Notes: a model not told the origin generated them from the letters alone. Shown: positions 39,133 to 49,548, counted from the first letter of the stretch. The stretch: 64,000 nt of DNA from an uncultured Lachnospiraceae bacterium (GCA_947644545.1 CANRZW010000002.1:124001-188000), one strand, 5' to 3'. Numbers and translations are program-made.

Positions 39133-41445
39133 ATGGCGACAGAAGAAAAGAAAGAAGTCATTATTGACGATGGCAGAATTGAATCAATCGAGGAATTTCA
39201 ATCTCCCGAGGCTTTATACGAGGAGCTTATTAACCGTGTGCGTAAATATCACCCTTCCGATGATATTTCTCTGATCGAGAAGGCTTATCAGACGGCCTAC
39301 GATGCCCATCGGGGGCAGGTGCGTAAATCGGGAGAACCTTATATCATACATCCGCTTTATGTATCGATCATACTGGCCGACCTGGAGCTTGATAAGGAGA
39401 CGATCGTGGCGGGACTTCTGCATGATGTGGTGGAAGACACGATCATGACGGACGAGGAGATCAAGGAGCAGTTTGGTGCGGACGTGGCGGTGCTCGTGGA
39501 CGGCGTCACGAAGCTGGAGAAGATTAATTTCCACGGAGACAACAGCGGTGACAGGGATCGGGATGCGGAGAAGCTGGAGCGGCAGGCGGAGAACCTGCGC
39601 AAGATGTTTTTGGCTATGGCCAGGGATATCCGGGTCATCCTGATCAAGCTGGCGGACAGACTGCACAACATGCGTACCTTGCAGCATATGCGCCCGCAGA
39701 AGCAGCAGGAGATCGCCAGAGAGACGCTGGACATCTATTCACCCATTGCCCAGAGGCTTGGTATTTCCCGAATCAAGGTGGAACTGGACGATTTGTCGTT
39801 AAAATATCTGGAACCGGAAGCTTACTACGATCTGGTGAACAAGATCGCGATCCGCAAGAGTGACCGCGAGCAGTATATTCAGACGATTGTGGATGAGGTG
39901 TCTGAGCATATAGAACATGCGGGGATCAGAGCACAGATTGACGGACGGATCAAACACTTTTTCAGCATCTATAAGAAAATGAAGAACCAGAACAAGACCA
40001 TAGATCAGATCTATGATCTGTTTGCGGTGCGTATCATCGTGGATACGGTGCGGGATTGTTATGCGGCGCTGGGTGTGATCCATGAGATGTATAAACCTAT
40101 CCCGGGGCGTTTTAAGGATTATATTTCCATGCCCAAGGCCAATATGTACCAGTCACTGCACACGACGCTGATCGGCAGTAAGGGGCAGCCCTTCGAGATC
40201 CAGATCAGGACCTATGAGATGCATAAGGCGGCGGAGTATGGTATCGCCGCTCACTGGAAATATAAAGAGGCTTCCGACGGCAGGAAGGTGGAAGCCCAGG
40301 AGGAAGAGAAGCTCGTATGGCTGCGGCAGATTCTGGAGTGGCAGCGGGATATGTCGGACAATAAGGAGTTCCTGAATCTGCTGAAAAGCGACCTCAATCT
40401 GTTTTCTGACAGTGTATACTGCTTCACGCCGACCGGAGATGTGAAGAATCTGCCGGCCGGGTCTACCACGATAGACTTCGCTTACAGCATTCACAGCGCC
40501 GTGGGCAATCGGATGATTGGCGCCAGAGTCAATGGCAAGCTGGTGACCATCGACTACGAGATCAAGAACGGCGACCGGGTGGAGATCATGACCTCCCAGA
40601 ACTCCAAGGGTCCCAGCAGAGACTGGCTGAATGTGGTCAAGAGCACCCAGGCGAAGAACAAGATTAACCAGTGGTTTAAGCATGAGTTAAAGGAAGATAA
40701 TATTGTTAAGGGCAAGGAATTGATCGCCAGCTACTGTAAGGCGAAGACCATCAATCCGGTTGAAGTGATGATTCCCAAGTATCAGGAAGCCATCATGAAA
40801 CGCTACGGATTCCAGGACTGGGATTCGGTGTTGGCAGCGATCGGCCACGGCGGGCTGAAAGAGGGACAGATCCTCAATCGTATGCAGGAGCTGTATGACC
40901 AGGATCACCGCAGGGAGATGACAGATGCGGAGATTATGGCTGAGGTGGAGGAGAACGCTCAGATCAACAGAGAGCGGACGAATAAGAGCAGCAGCGGTAT
41001 TGTGGTCCGAGGGATACACGACGTGGCAGTGCGTTTCTCCAAGTGCTGCAGCCCTGTGCCGGGAGACGAGATCATCGGTTTCGTGACAAGGGGAAGGGGG
41101 ATATCCATTCACCGAACGGACTGTATCAATATCATGAACCTTCCGGAGATCGACCGCAACCGGCTGATTGATGCGGAGTGGCAGCAGGCGGAGTCCACGG
41201 GCGGCAGGTATCTGGCGGAGATCAGTATCTATGCCAATAACAGAAACGGCCTGCTGGCGGATATCTCGCGGGCGCTTACGGAGAAGGAGATCGATATCCT
41301 TTCCTTAAATACCCGGGTGAGCAAGCAGGGAACGGCAACGATCCTGGTCAGCTTCGAGATCGGCAGCAGGGAAGAACTGCAGCGCATCACGGATAAGATC
41401 AGGACCATCGAGAGCGTGATCGATATCGAGAGAACGACCGGTTAA
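39133..41445 (+). CDS. rel: Bifunctional (p)ppGpp synthetase/hydrolase
   Basis: About 770 residues. The HD hydrolase domain has HRGQVRKSGEPYIIHP and HDVVEDT (H97-D98). The synthetase domain has RFKDYISMPKANMYQSLHTT. TGS (YCFTPTGDVKNLPAGST), a Cys/His region (FSKCCSPVPGDEI) and a C-terminal ACT domain follow. Both catalytic halves appear intact, as in the single long RSH of Firmicutes. ATG 39133 has GGAGAGG at a good distance; ATG 39118 is the alternative. It sets (p)ppGpp during amino-acid starvation. The MBL-fold gene follows 43 bases later. Confidence 0.95.
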   Translation: MATEEKKEVIIDDGRIESIEEFQSPEALYEELINRVRKYHPSDDISLIEKAYQTAYDAHRGQVRKSGEPYIIHPLYVSIILADLELDKETIVAGLLHDVVEDTIMTDEEIKEQFGADVAVLVDGVTKLEKINFHGDNSGDRDRDAEKLERQAENLRKMFLAMARDIRVILIKLADRLHNMRTLQHMRPQKQQEIARETLDIYSPIAQRLGISRIKVELDDLSLKYLEPEAYYDLVNKIAIRKSDREQYIQTIVDEVSEHIEHAGIRAQIDGRIKHFFSIYKKMKNQNKTIDQIYDLFAVRIIVDTVRDCYAALGVIHEMYKPIPGRFKDYISMPKANMYQSLHTTLIGSKGQPFEIQIRTYEMHKAAEYGIAAHWKYKEASDGRKVEAQEEEKLVWLRQILEWQRDMSDNKEFLNLLKSDLNLFSDSVYCFTPTGDVKNLPAGSTTIDFAYSIHSAVGNRMIGARVNGKLVTIDYEIKNGDRVEIMTSQNSKGPSRDWLNVVKSTQAKNKINQWFKHELKEDNIVKGKELIASYCKAKTINPVEVMIPKYQEAIMKRYGFQDWDSVLAAIGHGGLKEGQILNRMQELYDQDHRREMTDAEIMAEVEENAQINRERTNKSSSGIVVRGIHDVAVRFSKCCSPVPGDEIIGFVTRGRGISIHRTDCINIMNLPEIDRNRLIDAEWQQAESTGGRYLAEISIYANNRNGLLADISRALTEKEIDILSLNTRVSKQGTATILVSFEIGSREELQRITDKIRTIESVIDIERTTG

Positions 41446-41488
41446 AAGGACATATTGGAGGTCAGCGCATTAGAAAAGGAGAAGCAGC

Positions 41489-42121
41489 ATGGGAAATTTG
41501 AAGATTGGGCGGTTGATGCTTGGCATCTGCCAGACGAACTGCTATTTTGTATATCGGGAAGGAACGAAGGATGTGATCTTTTTCGATCCGGCCGACAAGG
41601 GAGATTATATATATGAGACGCTTACCGAGAAGGGATTTCAGGTAAAGGGAATCCTTCTTACCCACGGACATTTCGATCATATCTGGGGCGTCAACAGGTT
41701 AAAAGAGCTTTCGGGTGCGCCTCTTTATGCGTATGAGGCGGAGAAGGCGCTGTGCGAGGATGCGGTAACGAATGTGTCTGATCAGGTGGGGCGGCCTTAC
41801 ACGGTGAGTCCGGACAGATATGTGAAAGATAACGAGGAAATCACCATAGCGGATATGACCTGCAGGCTGATCGCGACGCCGGGGCATACGGTGGGCAGCT
41901 GCTGTTATTATTTTGAGGAGGCGGATATCCTGATTGCGGGCGATACGCTGTTCCAGGACTCCGTAGGCAGGACGGATCTTGCAACGGGCAGTATGAGCGC
42001 CCTTGTCCGTTCGGTGCGGGAGAGATTATTCGTGCTGCCGGAGGAGACGAAGGTATATCCGGGCCACGGAGAGTCTACGACCATCGGCCATGAGAAGAAG
42101 TATAATCCGTTCCTGTCATAA
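41489..42121 (+). CDS. MBL-fold hydrolase, glyoxalase II-like
   Basis: 210 residues. Metal ligands are THGHFDHIWG, the histidine in ATPGHTVGS, the aspartate in LIAGDTLF and the histidine in VYPGHG. Length and motif spacing match the YqgX/GloB-like group without the C-terminal glutathione-binding domain, so true glyoxalase II activity is uncertain. Placement after rel is common in Firmicutes. GGAG-type ribosome site upstream. Confidence 0.85.
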   Translation: MGNLKIGRLMLGICQTNCYFVYREGTKDVIFFDPADKGDYIYETLTEKGFQVKGILLTHGHFDHIWGVNRLKELSGAPLYAYEAEKALCEDAVTNVSDQVGRPYTVSPDRYVKDNEEITIADMTCRLIATPGHTVGSCCYYFEEADILIAGDTLFQDSVGRTDLATGSMSALVRSVRERLFVLPEETKVYPGHGESTTIGHEKKYNPFLS

Positions 42122-42186
42122 TTTGGCATCCATGCGGCCCGTCAAGCGGCAGGCTGAGTATGATGGGCTTATATTAAATGTGATAA

Positions 42187-42218
42187 ACAGGCGATTGTGC
42201 GGCGGGTCAATCGCCTGT
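42187..42218 (+). other. Hairpin downstream of the MBL gene
   Basis: Perfect 11-bp stem ACAGGCGATTG / CAATCGCCTGT with a ten-base loop and no T-run. Confidence 0.4.
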
Positions 42219-42297
42219 CTCAATGTAGCTATTGTAGATGTTGATTGCGCAGCAGATACGCAGGGCTGAACAGTCGCAGAAAGGCGGCAGATATAAG

Positions 42298-43038
42298 ATG
42301 GAACCTTCCAAATCAAACATACGGATACTGAACAGGGATGTCATTAAGTACATCGCGATGTTTACGATGCTGCTCAACCATATCTCACACATGTTTCTGC
42401 CTGCAGGCAGCGTGCCCGCGTTTTTGTTTGAGTATATCGGGTATTTTACGGCGCCAACCATGTGTTATTTTCTGGTGGAAGGATATGCTTACACGGGTTC
42501 TAAGAAAAAGTACGGAGTGAGGCTGCTGCTCTTTGCGATCATTTCGCAGATTCCATTTACGCTGGCCTTTCGGTTTGGCAATCTCAATATGATCTATACG
42601 CTGTTGTGTTGCTTTCTGATCCTGACAGTGAGGGAGAAGATACCGGGATGGGGGCTTAGGACGACGTTGAGTATCTGTCTGACGCTGGCCACTGTGGTGG
42701 GAGACTGGGCGCTGATGGCGCCTGTTTTTACCATTATGTTTCATAACAGCAGGGGGGAGAAGCGCGGGCTGATCCGTGGTTATTTCGTGGGTTATGCCTT
42801 CTTCGCCTTCATGATGATACAGACTTACAGAATAGGATACAATTATGCGTTGCCGGAGGCAGTGGCTCTCGGGCTCTTGTCCGGGATGGGGATCGTGGCA
42901 TCTGCAGTTGTCATATTGTTTTTCTACAATGGAAAAAGAGCCGAGCGGGGCAGAACTTTTTCAAAGTGGTTTTTCTATGTATTCTACCCGGGACATCTGA
43001 TCTTGTTGTATCTGATAAAAAGCTATCTGATCGGGTAA
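42298..43038 (+). CDS. TraX-family membrane protein
   Basis: 246 residues from ATG 42298 (AAAGGCGG upstream); the frame is open from 42238. Seven to eight predicted membrane helices; motifs IKYIAMFTMLLNHI and FEYIGYFTAPTMCYFLVEGY and the C-terminal WFFYVFYPGHLILLYLI are those of TraX (PF05857). The E. coli plasmid member acetylates pilin; chromosomal Firmicutes versions are of unknown role. No conjugation genes are nearby. Confidence 0.85.
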   Translation: MEPSKSNIRILNRDVIKYIAMFTMLLNHISHMFLPAGSVPAFLFEYIGYFTAPTMCYFLVEGYAYTGSKKKYGVRLLLFAIISQIPFTLAFRFGNLNMIYTLLCCFLILTVREKIPGWGLRTTLSICLTLATVVGDWALMAPVFTIMFHNSRGEKRGLIRGYFVGYAFFAFMMIQTYRIGYNYALPEAVALGLLSGMGIVASAVVILFFYNGKRAERGRTFSKWFFYVFYPGHLILLYLIKSYLIG

Positions 43039-43084
43039 TGGTATTTGCCAAACAATATTGGGATCATGAAAATGGAGAGACGGC

Positions 43085-44380
43085 ATGGCAGAAGCGCAGC
43101 AGAACGACAGACAACTTCAAATACGAAAGATTGCCGGCGAGGTAATGGGGCTTGCCCATGACGGTATTCTGATCAATATGCGGTTTCTGGATGTGGCATT
43201 GTCGAGGATGAAGGTGGTGTGCAGGGAACAGACGGGCGCGCATCTGTTTGATGGGATTACGCTCTACTATGATCCGGCCCTGCTGCTTGGACAGTACAAG
43301 GCCGCGCCTCATTACGCCGCCAGGCTGTATCTGCACACGCTGCTGCACTGTATTTTCTATCACGGCAGGAGTACGGATAAGCTGAACAGGGATTATTGGG
43401 ATCTGGCCACGGATATTGCGGTGGAGCATACGATCGTGGATATGGGACTGCATCTGACCGGACTGCCTTCGGACGATCTTCTGCAGAACCGGCTGGCGCT
43501 TTTGCGAAAACAGGCCGGGGGCCTGACGGCGGAGAAGCTGTACCGGTATTTCCGGATCGAGGAGCCTTCTCATAAGGCTATGGAAGAATGGCATAAGCTG
43601 TGTCATTATGACGAGCATATTTATTGGGACAGGCAGGAGGAGCTTGCGCTGTCTCAGGCAGAGTGGCGCAAGATCAGTGAGCGCATCAAGGCGGATCTGA
43701 AAAGTTTCAGCAAGGACAGGAACAATGCCGAGAGCATAGAGCAGAATCTGAGGGAGGCCACGAGAGAGCGCTACGATTACACGGATTTTCTGCGAAAGTT
43801 CATGGTCATAGGGGAGACGGTGCAGGTCAACGACGATGAATTTGACTATATCTATTACACTTACGGTTTGCAGACTTACGGCAATATGCCGCTGGTGGAG
43901 CCTCTGGAATATAAAGACAGCAATAAGATCAGGGATTTCGTGATCGCCCTTGACACCTCGGCTTCCTGCAGGGGAGAGACGGTGCAGGCCTTTTTGCAGA
44001 AGACCTATAATATTCTGCAGGCCGGGGAGAACTTCTTTCATAAGATCAATGTGCACATCTTACAGTGTGACAGTGAAGTCAGGCAGGATACGAAGATTAC
44101 CCGGCGCGAAGAGTTCGATGATTTTCTCGCCCATGGAAAGCTGACAGGATTTGGCTCCACGGATTTTCGTCCGGTGTTTGCCTATGTGGAGCAGCTGCAG
44201 GAGAAACAGGAATTCGATAACCTGAAAGGCCTGCTTTACTTTACGGACGGTTACGGGATCTATCCGGAGCGGATGCCGGATTACGATGTGGCCTTCGTCT
44301 TTCTGCAGGAGGATGAGAATGCGCCGAAGGTGCCACCCTGGGCAATCAAGATCGTACTGGATGAGGAAGAGCTGGAGTGA
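43085..44380 (+). CDS. VWA-like / putative metallopeptidase domain protein (COG3864 type)
   Basis: 431 residues. The N-terminal half (1-230) is the DUF2201 putative metallopeptidase region, with LHTLLHCIFYH around residue 85. That segment lacks the Glu of HExxH, so catalysis is doubtful. The C-terminal half is a von Willebrand A-like domain with MIDAS-type D290-T-S-A-S294 and LLYFTDGYG. Such proteins pair with MoxR AAA ATPases to act as chaperone-like modules; the ATPase gene follows 63 bases later. Target unknown. Confidence 0.8.
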   Translation: MAEAQQNDRQLQIRKIAGEVMGLAHDGILINMRFLDVALSRMKVVCREQTGAHLFDGITLYYDPALLLGQYKAAPHYAARLYLHTLLHCIFYHGRSTDKLNRDYWDLATDIAVEHTIVDMGLHLTGLPSDDLLQNRLALLRKQAGGLTAEKLYRYFRIEEPSHKAMEEWHKLCHYDEHIYWDRQEELALSQAEWRKISERIKADLKSFSKDRNNAESIEQNLREATRERYDYTDFLRKFMVIGETVQVNDDEFDYIYYTYGLQTYGNMPLVEPLEYKDSNKIRDFVIALDTSASCRGETVQAFLQKTYNILQAGENFFHKINVHILQCDSEVRQDTKITRREEFDDFLAHGKLTGFGSTDFRPVFAYVEQLQEKQEFDNLKGLLYFTDGYGIYPERMPDYDVAFVFLQEDENAPKVPPWAIKIVLDEEELE

Positions 44381-44443
44381 TCCGAAGCGTATTGAAAGAG
44401 TATAAGAGAGTATAAGTTATAGAAGAAAGGCATAAGCAATAAG

Positions 44444-45964
44444 ATGACGATCAAAGAAGCAAAGAATTATATTAAGGATTCCGTAAAACTGTATCTGAAA
44501 AAGGATGAGGAGGGCGAGTACCGGATTCCGGTGGTCAGGCAGCGTCCGATCTTTCTGCTGGGGGCGCCGGGGATTGGGAAGACGGCGATCATGGAGCAGA
44601 TTGCGCAGGAGCTGGGAATTGCACTGGTGTCCTATTCCATGACGCATCATACGAGACAATCGGCGCTGGGGCTGCCTTTTATCACCCACAGGGAGTATGC
44701 GGGGAAGACTTACGATGTGTCGGAATATACCATGAGTGAGATCATCGCCTCGGTGTATGAGGTGATGGAGGAGAGCGGCATCCGGGAGGGGATCCTTTTT
44801 CTGGATGAAATCAACTGTGTGTCGGAGACGCTGGCGCCTTCCATGCTGCAGTTTCTGCAGTATAAAGTGTTTGGCAGGCATCAGGTGCCGGAGGGCTGGG
44901 TCATCGTGACGGCCGGTAATCCGCCGGAGTACAATAAATCGGTGAGGGAATTTGACGTGGTAACCCTTGACCGCCTGAAGATCCTGGAGGTGGAGGCGGA
45001 TTTTGCCACTTGGAAGGAATATGCGAAGGAGCGGGGGCTGCATACAGCGATCGTGAATTTCCTGGATCTGAAAAAAGATGATTTCTATGAGATCGAGACG
45101 ACAGTCAAGGGGAAGAATTATATCACGGCCAGAGGATGGGAAGATCTGTCCAAGATGCTGGAGCTTTATGAGGAGGAACAGATCCCGGTGGAGGAATCCC
45201 TGATCGGGCAGTATATCCGCAATGAGCGGGTGGTGAAGGAGTTCGGGGCTTACTATGATCTGTATCAGAAATACAAAAATGATTATAAGGTGGAGGAGAT
45301 CCTGTCCGGAACCGTCAGCGAGCAGGCGAAGGATAAGGCCAGAAAAGCCGATTTCGACGAACGTCTTTCCCTGATGGGGATGCTGATCGATAAGATCCAG
45401 CAGGATATCCGGGAAAATATGCAGACATCGGAACTGCTGCGTGAACTGATGAACCCATTGAAGGCGCTGAAAGCCAAAATGGAGTCGGGCTGCAGTGTGC
45501 CGGAGTTTGTGCAGCTTGTGGAGAAACAGACACAGGCGCGGCAGACGAGCATGGAGTCTCTGGCAAAGGCCGGCGCCCTGTCTGCCCGGGATAAGAAAAA
45601 GAACCGTGCCATGCTTCGGTTCTTAGCGGAGGCAGAGCGGATGCTGCGGATGCAGGATCAGGAAAGTGCCGAGACGGCGTTTGCACTGCTTAAGGAGAGG
45701 TTTGACGGGCAGGTGGCGGATTATAAGAAAGATACGGGCCGGATCAGGGAACGGCTGCACTGCCTGTTTGCTTTCGTGGAGGATACTTTTGGCTCCGGCA
45801 ATGAGATGCTTTTGTTGATGACGGAGTGTACGGTGCAGCCGGACTGCGCGAAATTCATCGCCGCTTACGGTTGTGAGGATTATCAGCGGCACAATGAGGA
45901 ACTGATGCTGACAGAACGCGGTGATGACATCCTGAAACGGATCGATGCATTGATGACTTTTTGA
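44444..45964 (+). CDS. MoxR-type AAA ATPase
   Basis: 506 residues. Walker A is GAPGIGKT (40-47), Walker B GILFLDEINCVSE, sensor 1 VTAGNPPEYN, and an arginine-finger region VVTLDRLKIL. The C-terminal 200 residues are helical and charged. It sits between the VWA protein and a leucine-rich-repeat protein, probably in one operon. By analogy with other MoxR-VWA pairs it would remodel a protein complex or help insert a cofactor. The nature of the client is not known. Confidence 0.87.
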   Translation: MTIKEAKNYIKDSVKLYLKKDEEGEYRIPVVRQRPIFLLGAPGIGKTAIMEQIAQELGIALVSYSMTHHTRQSALGLPFITHREYAGKTYDVSEYTMSEIIASVYEVMEESGIREGILFLDEINCVSETLAPSMLQFLQYKVFGRHQVPEGWVIVTAGNPPEYNKSVREFDVVTLDRLKILEVEADFATWKEYAKERGLHTAIVNFLDLKKDDFYEIETTVKGKNYITARGWEDLSKMLELYEEEQIPVEESLIGQYIRNERVVKEFGAYYDLYQKYKNDYKVEEILSGTVSEQAKDKARKADFDERLSLMGMLIDKIQQDIRENMQTSELLRELMNPLKALKAKMESGCSVPEFVQLVEKQTQARQTSMESLAKAGALSARDKKKNRAMLRFLAEAERMLRMQDQESAETAFALLKERFDGQVADYKKDTGRIRERLHCLFAFVEDTFGSGNEMLLLMTECTVQPDCAKFIAAYGCEDYQRHNEELMLTERGDDILKRIDALMTF

Positions 45965-45981
45965 GTGTAAGGGACGGTTTT

Positions 45982-46908
45982 ATGTTGGATAGGATGATAA
46001 GGTACGGAGAACTGGATACGGAACACGGTTCGCTGGAATATAAAGTTTCGGAGAACGGGGTGCATATTACAGGGTATCAGGGGAAAGACTCTGAGATAGC
46101 GGTGCCTGATATGATCGACGGATGCCCTGTTACCTGTATTGGCAAGAAGGCATTCCTGAGTAACAAGCTGTTAAAGCAGATTACGCTGCCGGAGTCCGTT
46201 GTGCGGATAGAAGACTGGGCGTTTGCTTTTTGTGCCAGACTGAATAAGATCGTGGTTCCGTACCATGGCATGGAGATAGGGCAGGGGATCTTTAAGGAAT
46301 GTCATGTTCTGGAACAGATCATAGACGAGCACAAGGACGAAAAGGATCCCGGGACGATCGATGTCTCTTTTCTGCTGGCGGCTGTCATGAGCAGACTGAA
46401 TGCTTTTTACCTGTTTGATTTCGAGAATGCCGGCACGCCTCAGTGGCTTGCACAGTGGGACGCCAGAATGCAGTCTATCATGCAGGAGGATGACGCAGAA
46501 GGGTTTTCCAGGATGCTTCTGTGCGGAGAGGAAGACTATGGCAGCAGGGAAAACAATCTGGATTATTATATGGAGCAGAGAAGAAGGGAGAAAGTCCGTC
46601 TGGCGATGCTGCGCTTAATGCATGATCATGAACTGGAACAGCCTTTGCGTACACAGCTGACAGAGTATCTGCTGGATCATGTCAAGGGGCAAAGTACGGA
46701 AGAAACCTGGCTGGTGGTACTGGAAGAACATGGGGATGATCTGCGGTATTATCAGTTCCTGACACAACTGGGAGGGGTCAGTCCGGATAATTTCCAGGCG
46801 ATGATGGATGATCTGGGAGAAGCACATACGGAAATGAAGGCTTATCTGATGAGCTATCATAACGAAAATCATACGAAAGAGGATGTCTTTGCAGAGTTTG
46901 AATTGTAA
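45982..46908 (+). CDS. Leucine-rich-repeat (BspA-type) protein with helical C-terminus
   Basis: About 308 residues. Residues 20-110 form two to three LRR_5/BspA-type repeats (IGKKAFLSNKLLKQITLPESV, seen as AFLSNKLLKQITLP, then EDWAFAFCARLNKIVVP). The rest is helical and acidic with no recognised domain. There is no signal peptide, so this is a cytoplasmic LRR rather than a surface BspA protein. ATG 45982 follows AAGGGACGG; a TTG at 45961 overlapping the ATPase stop is in frame but has no ribosome site. It is probably cotranscribed with the MoxR and VWA genes and may be their adaptor. Confidence 0.7.
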   Translation: MLDRMIRYGELDTEHGSLEYKVSENGVHITGYQGKDSEIAVPDMIDGCPVTCIGKKAFLSNKLLKQITLPESVVRIEDWAFAFCARLNKIVVPYHGMEIGQGIFKECHVLEQIIDEHKDEKDPGTIDVSFLLAAVMSRLNAFYLFDFENAGTPQWLAQWDARMQSIMQEDDAEGFSRMLLCGEEDYGSRENNLDYYMEQRRREKVRLAMLRLMHDHELEQPLRTQLTEYLLDHVKGQSTEETWLVVLEEHGDDLRYYQFLTQLGGVSPDNFQAMMDDLGEAHTEMKAYLMSYHNENHTKEDVFAEFEL

Positions 46909-46916
46909 ATTTTCTA

Positions 46917-46945
46917 TTGCGCTGACAGGATTTCTGTGGTAATAT
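46917..46945 (+). promoter_or_regulatory. secG promoter
   Basis: TTGCGC (46917-46922), 17-base spacer, TAATAT (46940-46945). Confidence 0.5.
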
Positions 46946-46975
46946 AGAATCTGCTTGACATTAGGAGGTGTGGAA

Positions 46976-47215
46976 ATGGGAGCGCTTAGAATTACGTTGA
47001 TGGTTATCTTTATTTTGATCAGTGTTGCACTTGTTATATTGGTTTTGATGCAGGAAGGCAAGTCGGCAGGGTTAGGAGCGGTGAGCGGAGCTGCTGAGAC
47101 ATATTGGGGTAAGAATAAGGGAAGATCCATGGAAGGTAAGCTGGTCAGGGTTACGACAGGGCTTGCGGTAGCTTTTATGGTATTGGCTGTTATTCTGAAT
47201 CTGAATTTGTTTTGA
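46976..47215 (+). CDS. secG: Preprotein translocase subunit SecG
   Basis: 79 residues with two membrane helices (about 3-23 and 56-77) joined by the conserved loop LMQEGKSAGLGAVSG. SecG assists the SecYE channel. ATG 46976 follows AGGAGGTG at seven bases. It heads the secG-rnr-smpB-ssrA group found in many Firmicutes, though a terminator separates it from rnr. Confidence 0.93.
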   Translation: MGALRITLMVIFILISVALVILVLMQEGKSAGLGAVSGAAETYWGKNKGRSMEGKLVRVTTGLAVAFMVLAVILNLNLF

Positions 47216-47220
47216 TCGTG

Positions 47221-47251
47221 AAAGCACTCTTGCGCAAGGGTGCTTTTTTTG
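47221..47251 (+). terminator. secG terminator
   Basis: AAAGCACTCTTG / CAAGGGTGCTTT stem with one G-T pair, followed by T residues to 47250. The proximity to rnr suggests partial read-through or a separate rnr promoter. Confidence 0.8.
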
Positions 47252-47254
47252 TCT

Positions 47255-47328
47255 TATAGGGGATTTCTACGAATTTCCCATAGGAGGTAAGCAGGGATCA
47301 CAATGCGGCAGAAAGGATCATGCCGCTG
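47255..47328. repeat. Structured dispersed repeat, family A copy 2
   Basis: TATAGGGGATTTC-TAC-GAATTTCCCATA forms the first hairpin and GCGGCA...TGCCGC the second. It aligns over about 75 bases with 7649-7724, with both stems preserved by paired changes. It occupies the rnr leader. Confidence 0.6.
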
Positions 47329-47344
47329 TTTAAAGGCGTTATAG

Positions 47345-49531
47345 ATGGTGATGAATATGGATAGGGATCTTGAATGGAATGGTATGTTTGAGCACAATGA
47401 AAGAGTCAAACAGCGTAAAGCGTTAATATGCGAACTGCTGGCGGATGATATCTATGTGCCGATGAAGGAGAAAGAACTGGCGGTTTTCATGCAGGTGCCG
47501 GGGGAGGAGAGGGAAGAATTTCGCCGGATCCTGCAGTCGCTTGTGTCGGAAGGCAGGATACAGGTAACCGGACAGGGGAAGTATGTAAAGCCGCAGGATA
47601 ACAGGCTTTCGGGGATTTATTACGGTACGGCAAGAGGATTCGGATTTGTCGAGGTCGAGGGAAGGGAAGAGGATCTGTATATTCCCGAAGATAAGAGAGG
47701 CGGAGCCTTTCATCAGGACAGGGTGCAGGTTGCGCTGCTGCCGGGTGGACATGGCAGGCGGCAGGAAGCCTGTGTAGTTAAGATATTGGAGCGGGGAACG
47801 AAACAGGTAGTCGGAACCTATGAGCAATGTGAGAATTTCGGCTTTGTGATCCCGGACAACAGTAAGATCGGTACCGATATTTTTGTGTCCAGGGAACGTT
47901 CCAAAGGCGCGGTGACCGGGCATAAGGTCGTAGTGGAGCTGACTTCCTATGGTGACGACAGACATAAGCCGGAAGGAAGAGTGGCGGAGATACTTGGCCA
48001 TATCAATGATCCGGGCGTGGATATCATGTCGGTTGTCCGCAGATTCGAGCTCCCCGTGGAGTTTGGGGAGAAGGTTATGAAGCAGACGGACCGCGTGCCG
48101 GATCATGTGCAGGAGACGGACAAAGATGGGCGTACCGATCTGAGAGACCTGCAAATGGTGACAATCGACGGTGAGGATGCCAAGGATCTGGATGATGCGG
48201 TAAGCCTGTATCTGGATGAGAGAGGACAGTATCGGCTGGGAGTGCATATTGCGGATGTGAGCAATTATGTGCAGGAGAATTCGGCTCTGGACTGGGAGGC
48301 TTTAAAACGCGGCACCAGCGTATATCTGGTGGACCGGGTCATTCCCATGCTGCCCCACAAGCTGTCCAATGGGATCTGCTCCTTAAACGAGGGCGTGGAG
48401 CGGCTGGCGTTAAGCTGTCTGATGACGATCAATGCCAGGGGAGAGGTGACGGATTATGAGATCGTGGAGTCCGTCATCCGTGTAGACAGGAGAATGTCTT
48501 ACACTTCGGTCAAAAAGATCCTTCAAGATCAGGATGAGGAAGAGCGCAGGCAGTATGAATCATTCGTGCCGATGTTTGAACTGATGGAAGAGCTGGCAGC
48601 GATTCTTCGGAAGAAACGGCATAAGCGGGGATCGATAGACTTTGACTTTACGGAGAGTAAGATCCTTCTGGATCAGGATGGCCGGCCGTTGGAGATCAGG
48701 CCATATGAGCGCAATGTAGCGACTAAGATCATAGAAGATTTTATGCTGATCGCCAATGAAACGGTGGCGCAGCATTTCTTCTGGCTGGAGCTGCCGTTCG
48801 TATACCGGACGCATGAGAAACCGGATCAGGAGAAGATTATGAAACTTTCGTCATTTATCCGTAATTTCGGTTATTCCGTTAAGACATCAGGGGATGAGAT
48901 CCATCCCAAGGAGCTGCAGAAGCTGCTGGGCAGGATAGCGGATACGGAGGAGGAAACTCTGATCAGCCGTCTGACGCTCAGGAGCCTGAAACAGGCTAAG
49001 TATACGGTGGAATGCAGCGGGCATTTCGGACTGGCGTGCCAGTACTACTGTCACTTTACATCGCCGATCAGACGTTATCCGGATCTGCAGATACACCGGA
49101 TCATCAAGGATCAGATTCGGGGCAGGCTGCGGGAAGAGCGGATCGCGCATTATGCGGGCAGGCTGCCGGAGGTCGCCAAACATTCTTCCAGGATGGAGCG
49201 GCGGGCAGAGGAAGCCGAGCGGGAGACCGATAAGTTGAAGAAGGCCGAATACATGGAAGAGCATATCGGTGAAGTGTATGACGGCGTGATCTGTGGTATA
49301 ACGCAGTGGGGTATCTATGTGGAGCTGCCCAATACAGTGGAAGGATTGATTCATGTGTCTGTTCTTTCGGGAGACTTTTTCTACTATAATGAAGAGAGTT
49401 ATGAGATGATCGGAAGGGATACCGGGAAGACCTACAAACTGGGAGAACGAATCCGGGTACAGGTCAAGAGCGTAGACCGTCTGATCGGAACCGTTGATCT
49501 TATGCTTCCGGAAATAACAGATTTGGTATAG
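47345..49531 (+). CDS. rnr: Ribonuclease R
   Basis: 728 residues. N-terminal helix-turn-helix (about 10-75), two cold-shock OB domains ([13 protein letters not shown] and [15 protein letters not shown]), the RNB catalytic domain with [16 protein letters not shown] (metal-binding aspartates) and [12 protein letters not shown], and a C-terminal S1 domain ([22 protein letters not shown], seen as [11 protein letters not shown]). A 3'-5' exoribonuclease that degrades structured RNA and works with tmRNA. It lies directly upstream of smpB and ssrA, its functional partners. Confidence 0.96.
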   Translation: MVMNMDRDLEWNGMFEHNERVKQRKALICELLADDIYVPMKEKELAVFMQVPGEEREEFRRILQSLVSEGRIQVTGQGKYVKPQDNRLSGIYYGTARGFGFVEVEGREEDLYIPEDKRGGAFHQDRVQVALLPGGHGRRQEACVVKILERGTKQVVGTYEQCENFGFVIPDNSKIGTDIFVSRERSKGAVTGHKVVVELTSYGDDRHKPEGRVAEILGHINDPGVDIMSVVRRFELPVEFGEKVMKQTDRVPDHVQETDKDGRTDLRDLQMVTIDGEDAKDLDDAVSLYLDERGQYRLGVHIADVSNYVQENSALDWEALKRGTSVYLVDRVIPMLPHKLSNGICSLNEGVERLALSCLMTINARGEVTDYEIVESVIRVDRRMSYTSVKKILQDQDEEERRQYESFVPMFELMEELAAILRKKRHKRGSIDFDFTESKILLDQDGRPLEIRPYERNVATKIIEDFMLIANETVAQHFFWLELPFVYRTHEKPDQEKIMKLSSFIRNFGYSVKTSGDEIHPKELQKLLGRIADTEEETLISRLTLRSLKQAKYTVECSGHFGLACQYYCHFTSPIRRYPDLQIHRIIKDQIRGRLREERIAHYAGRLPEVAKHSSRMERRAEEAERETDKLKKAEYMEEHIGEVYDGVICGITQWGIYVELPNTVEGLIHVSVLSGDFFYYNEESYEMIGRDTGKTYKLGERIRVQVKSVDRLIGTVDLMLPEITDLV

Positions 49532-49548
49532 GGAAAGAAGGTGGACAT

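Noticed and set aside
42298..43038. TraX taken as evidence of a conjugative element
   Set aside because: No relaxase, coupling protein, integrase or repeats nearby; chromosomal TraX-like genes are common in Firmicutes.
43085..44380. VWA protein called as an active metallopeptidase
   Set aside because: The candidate zinc motif reads HTLLHCIFYH without the catalytic glutamate of HExxH.
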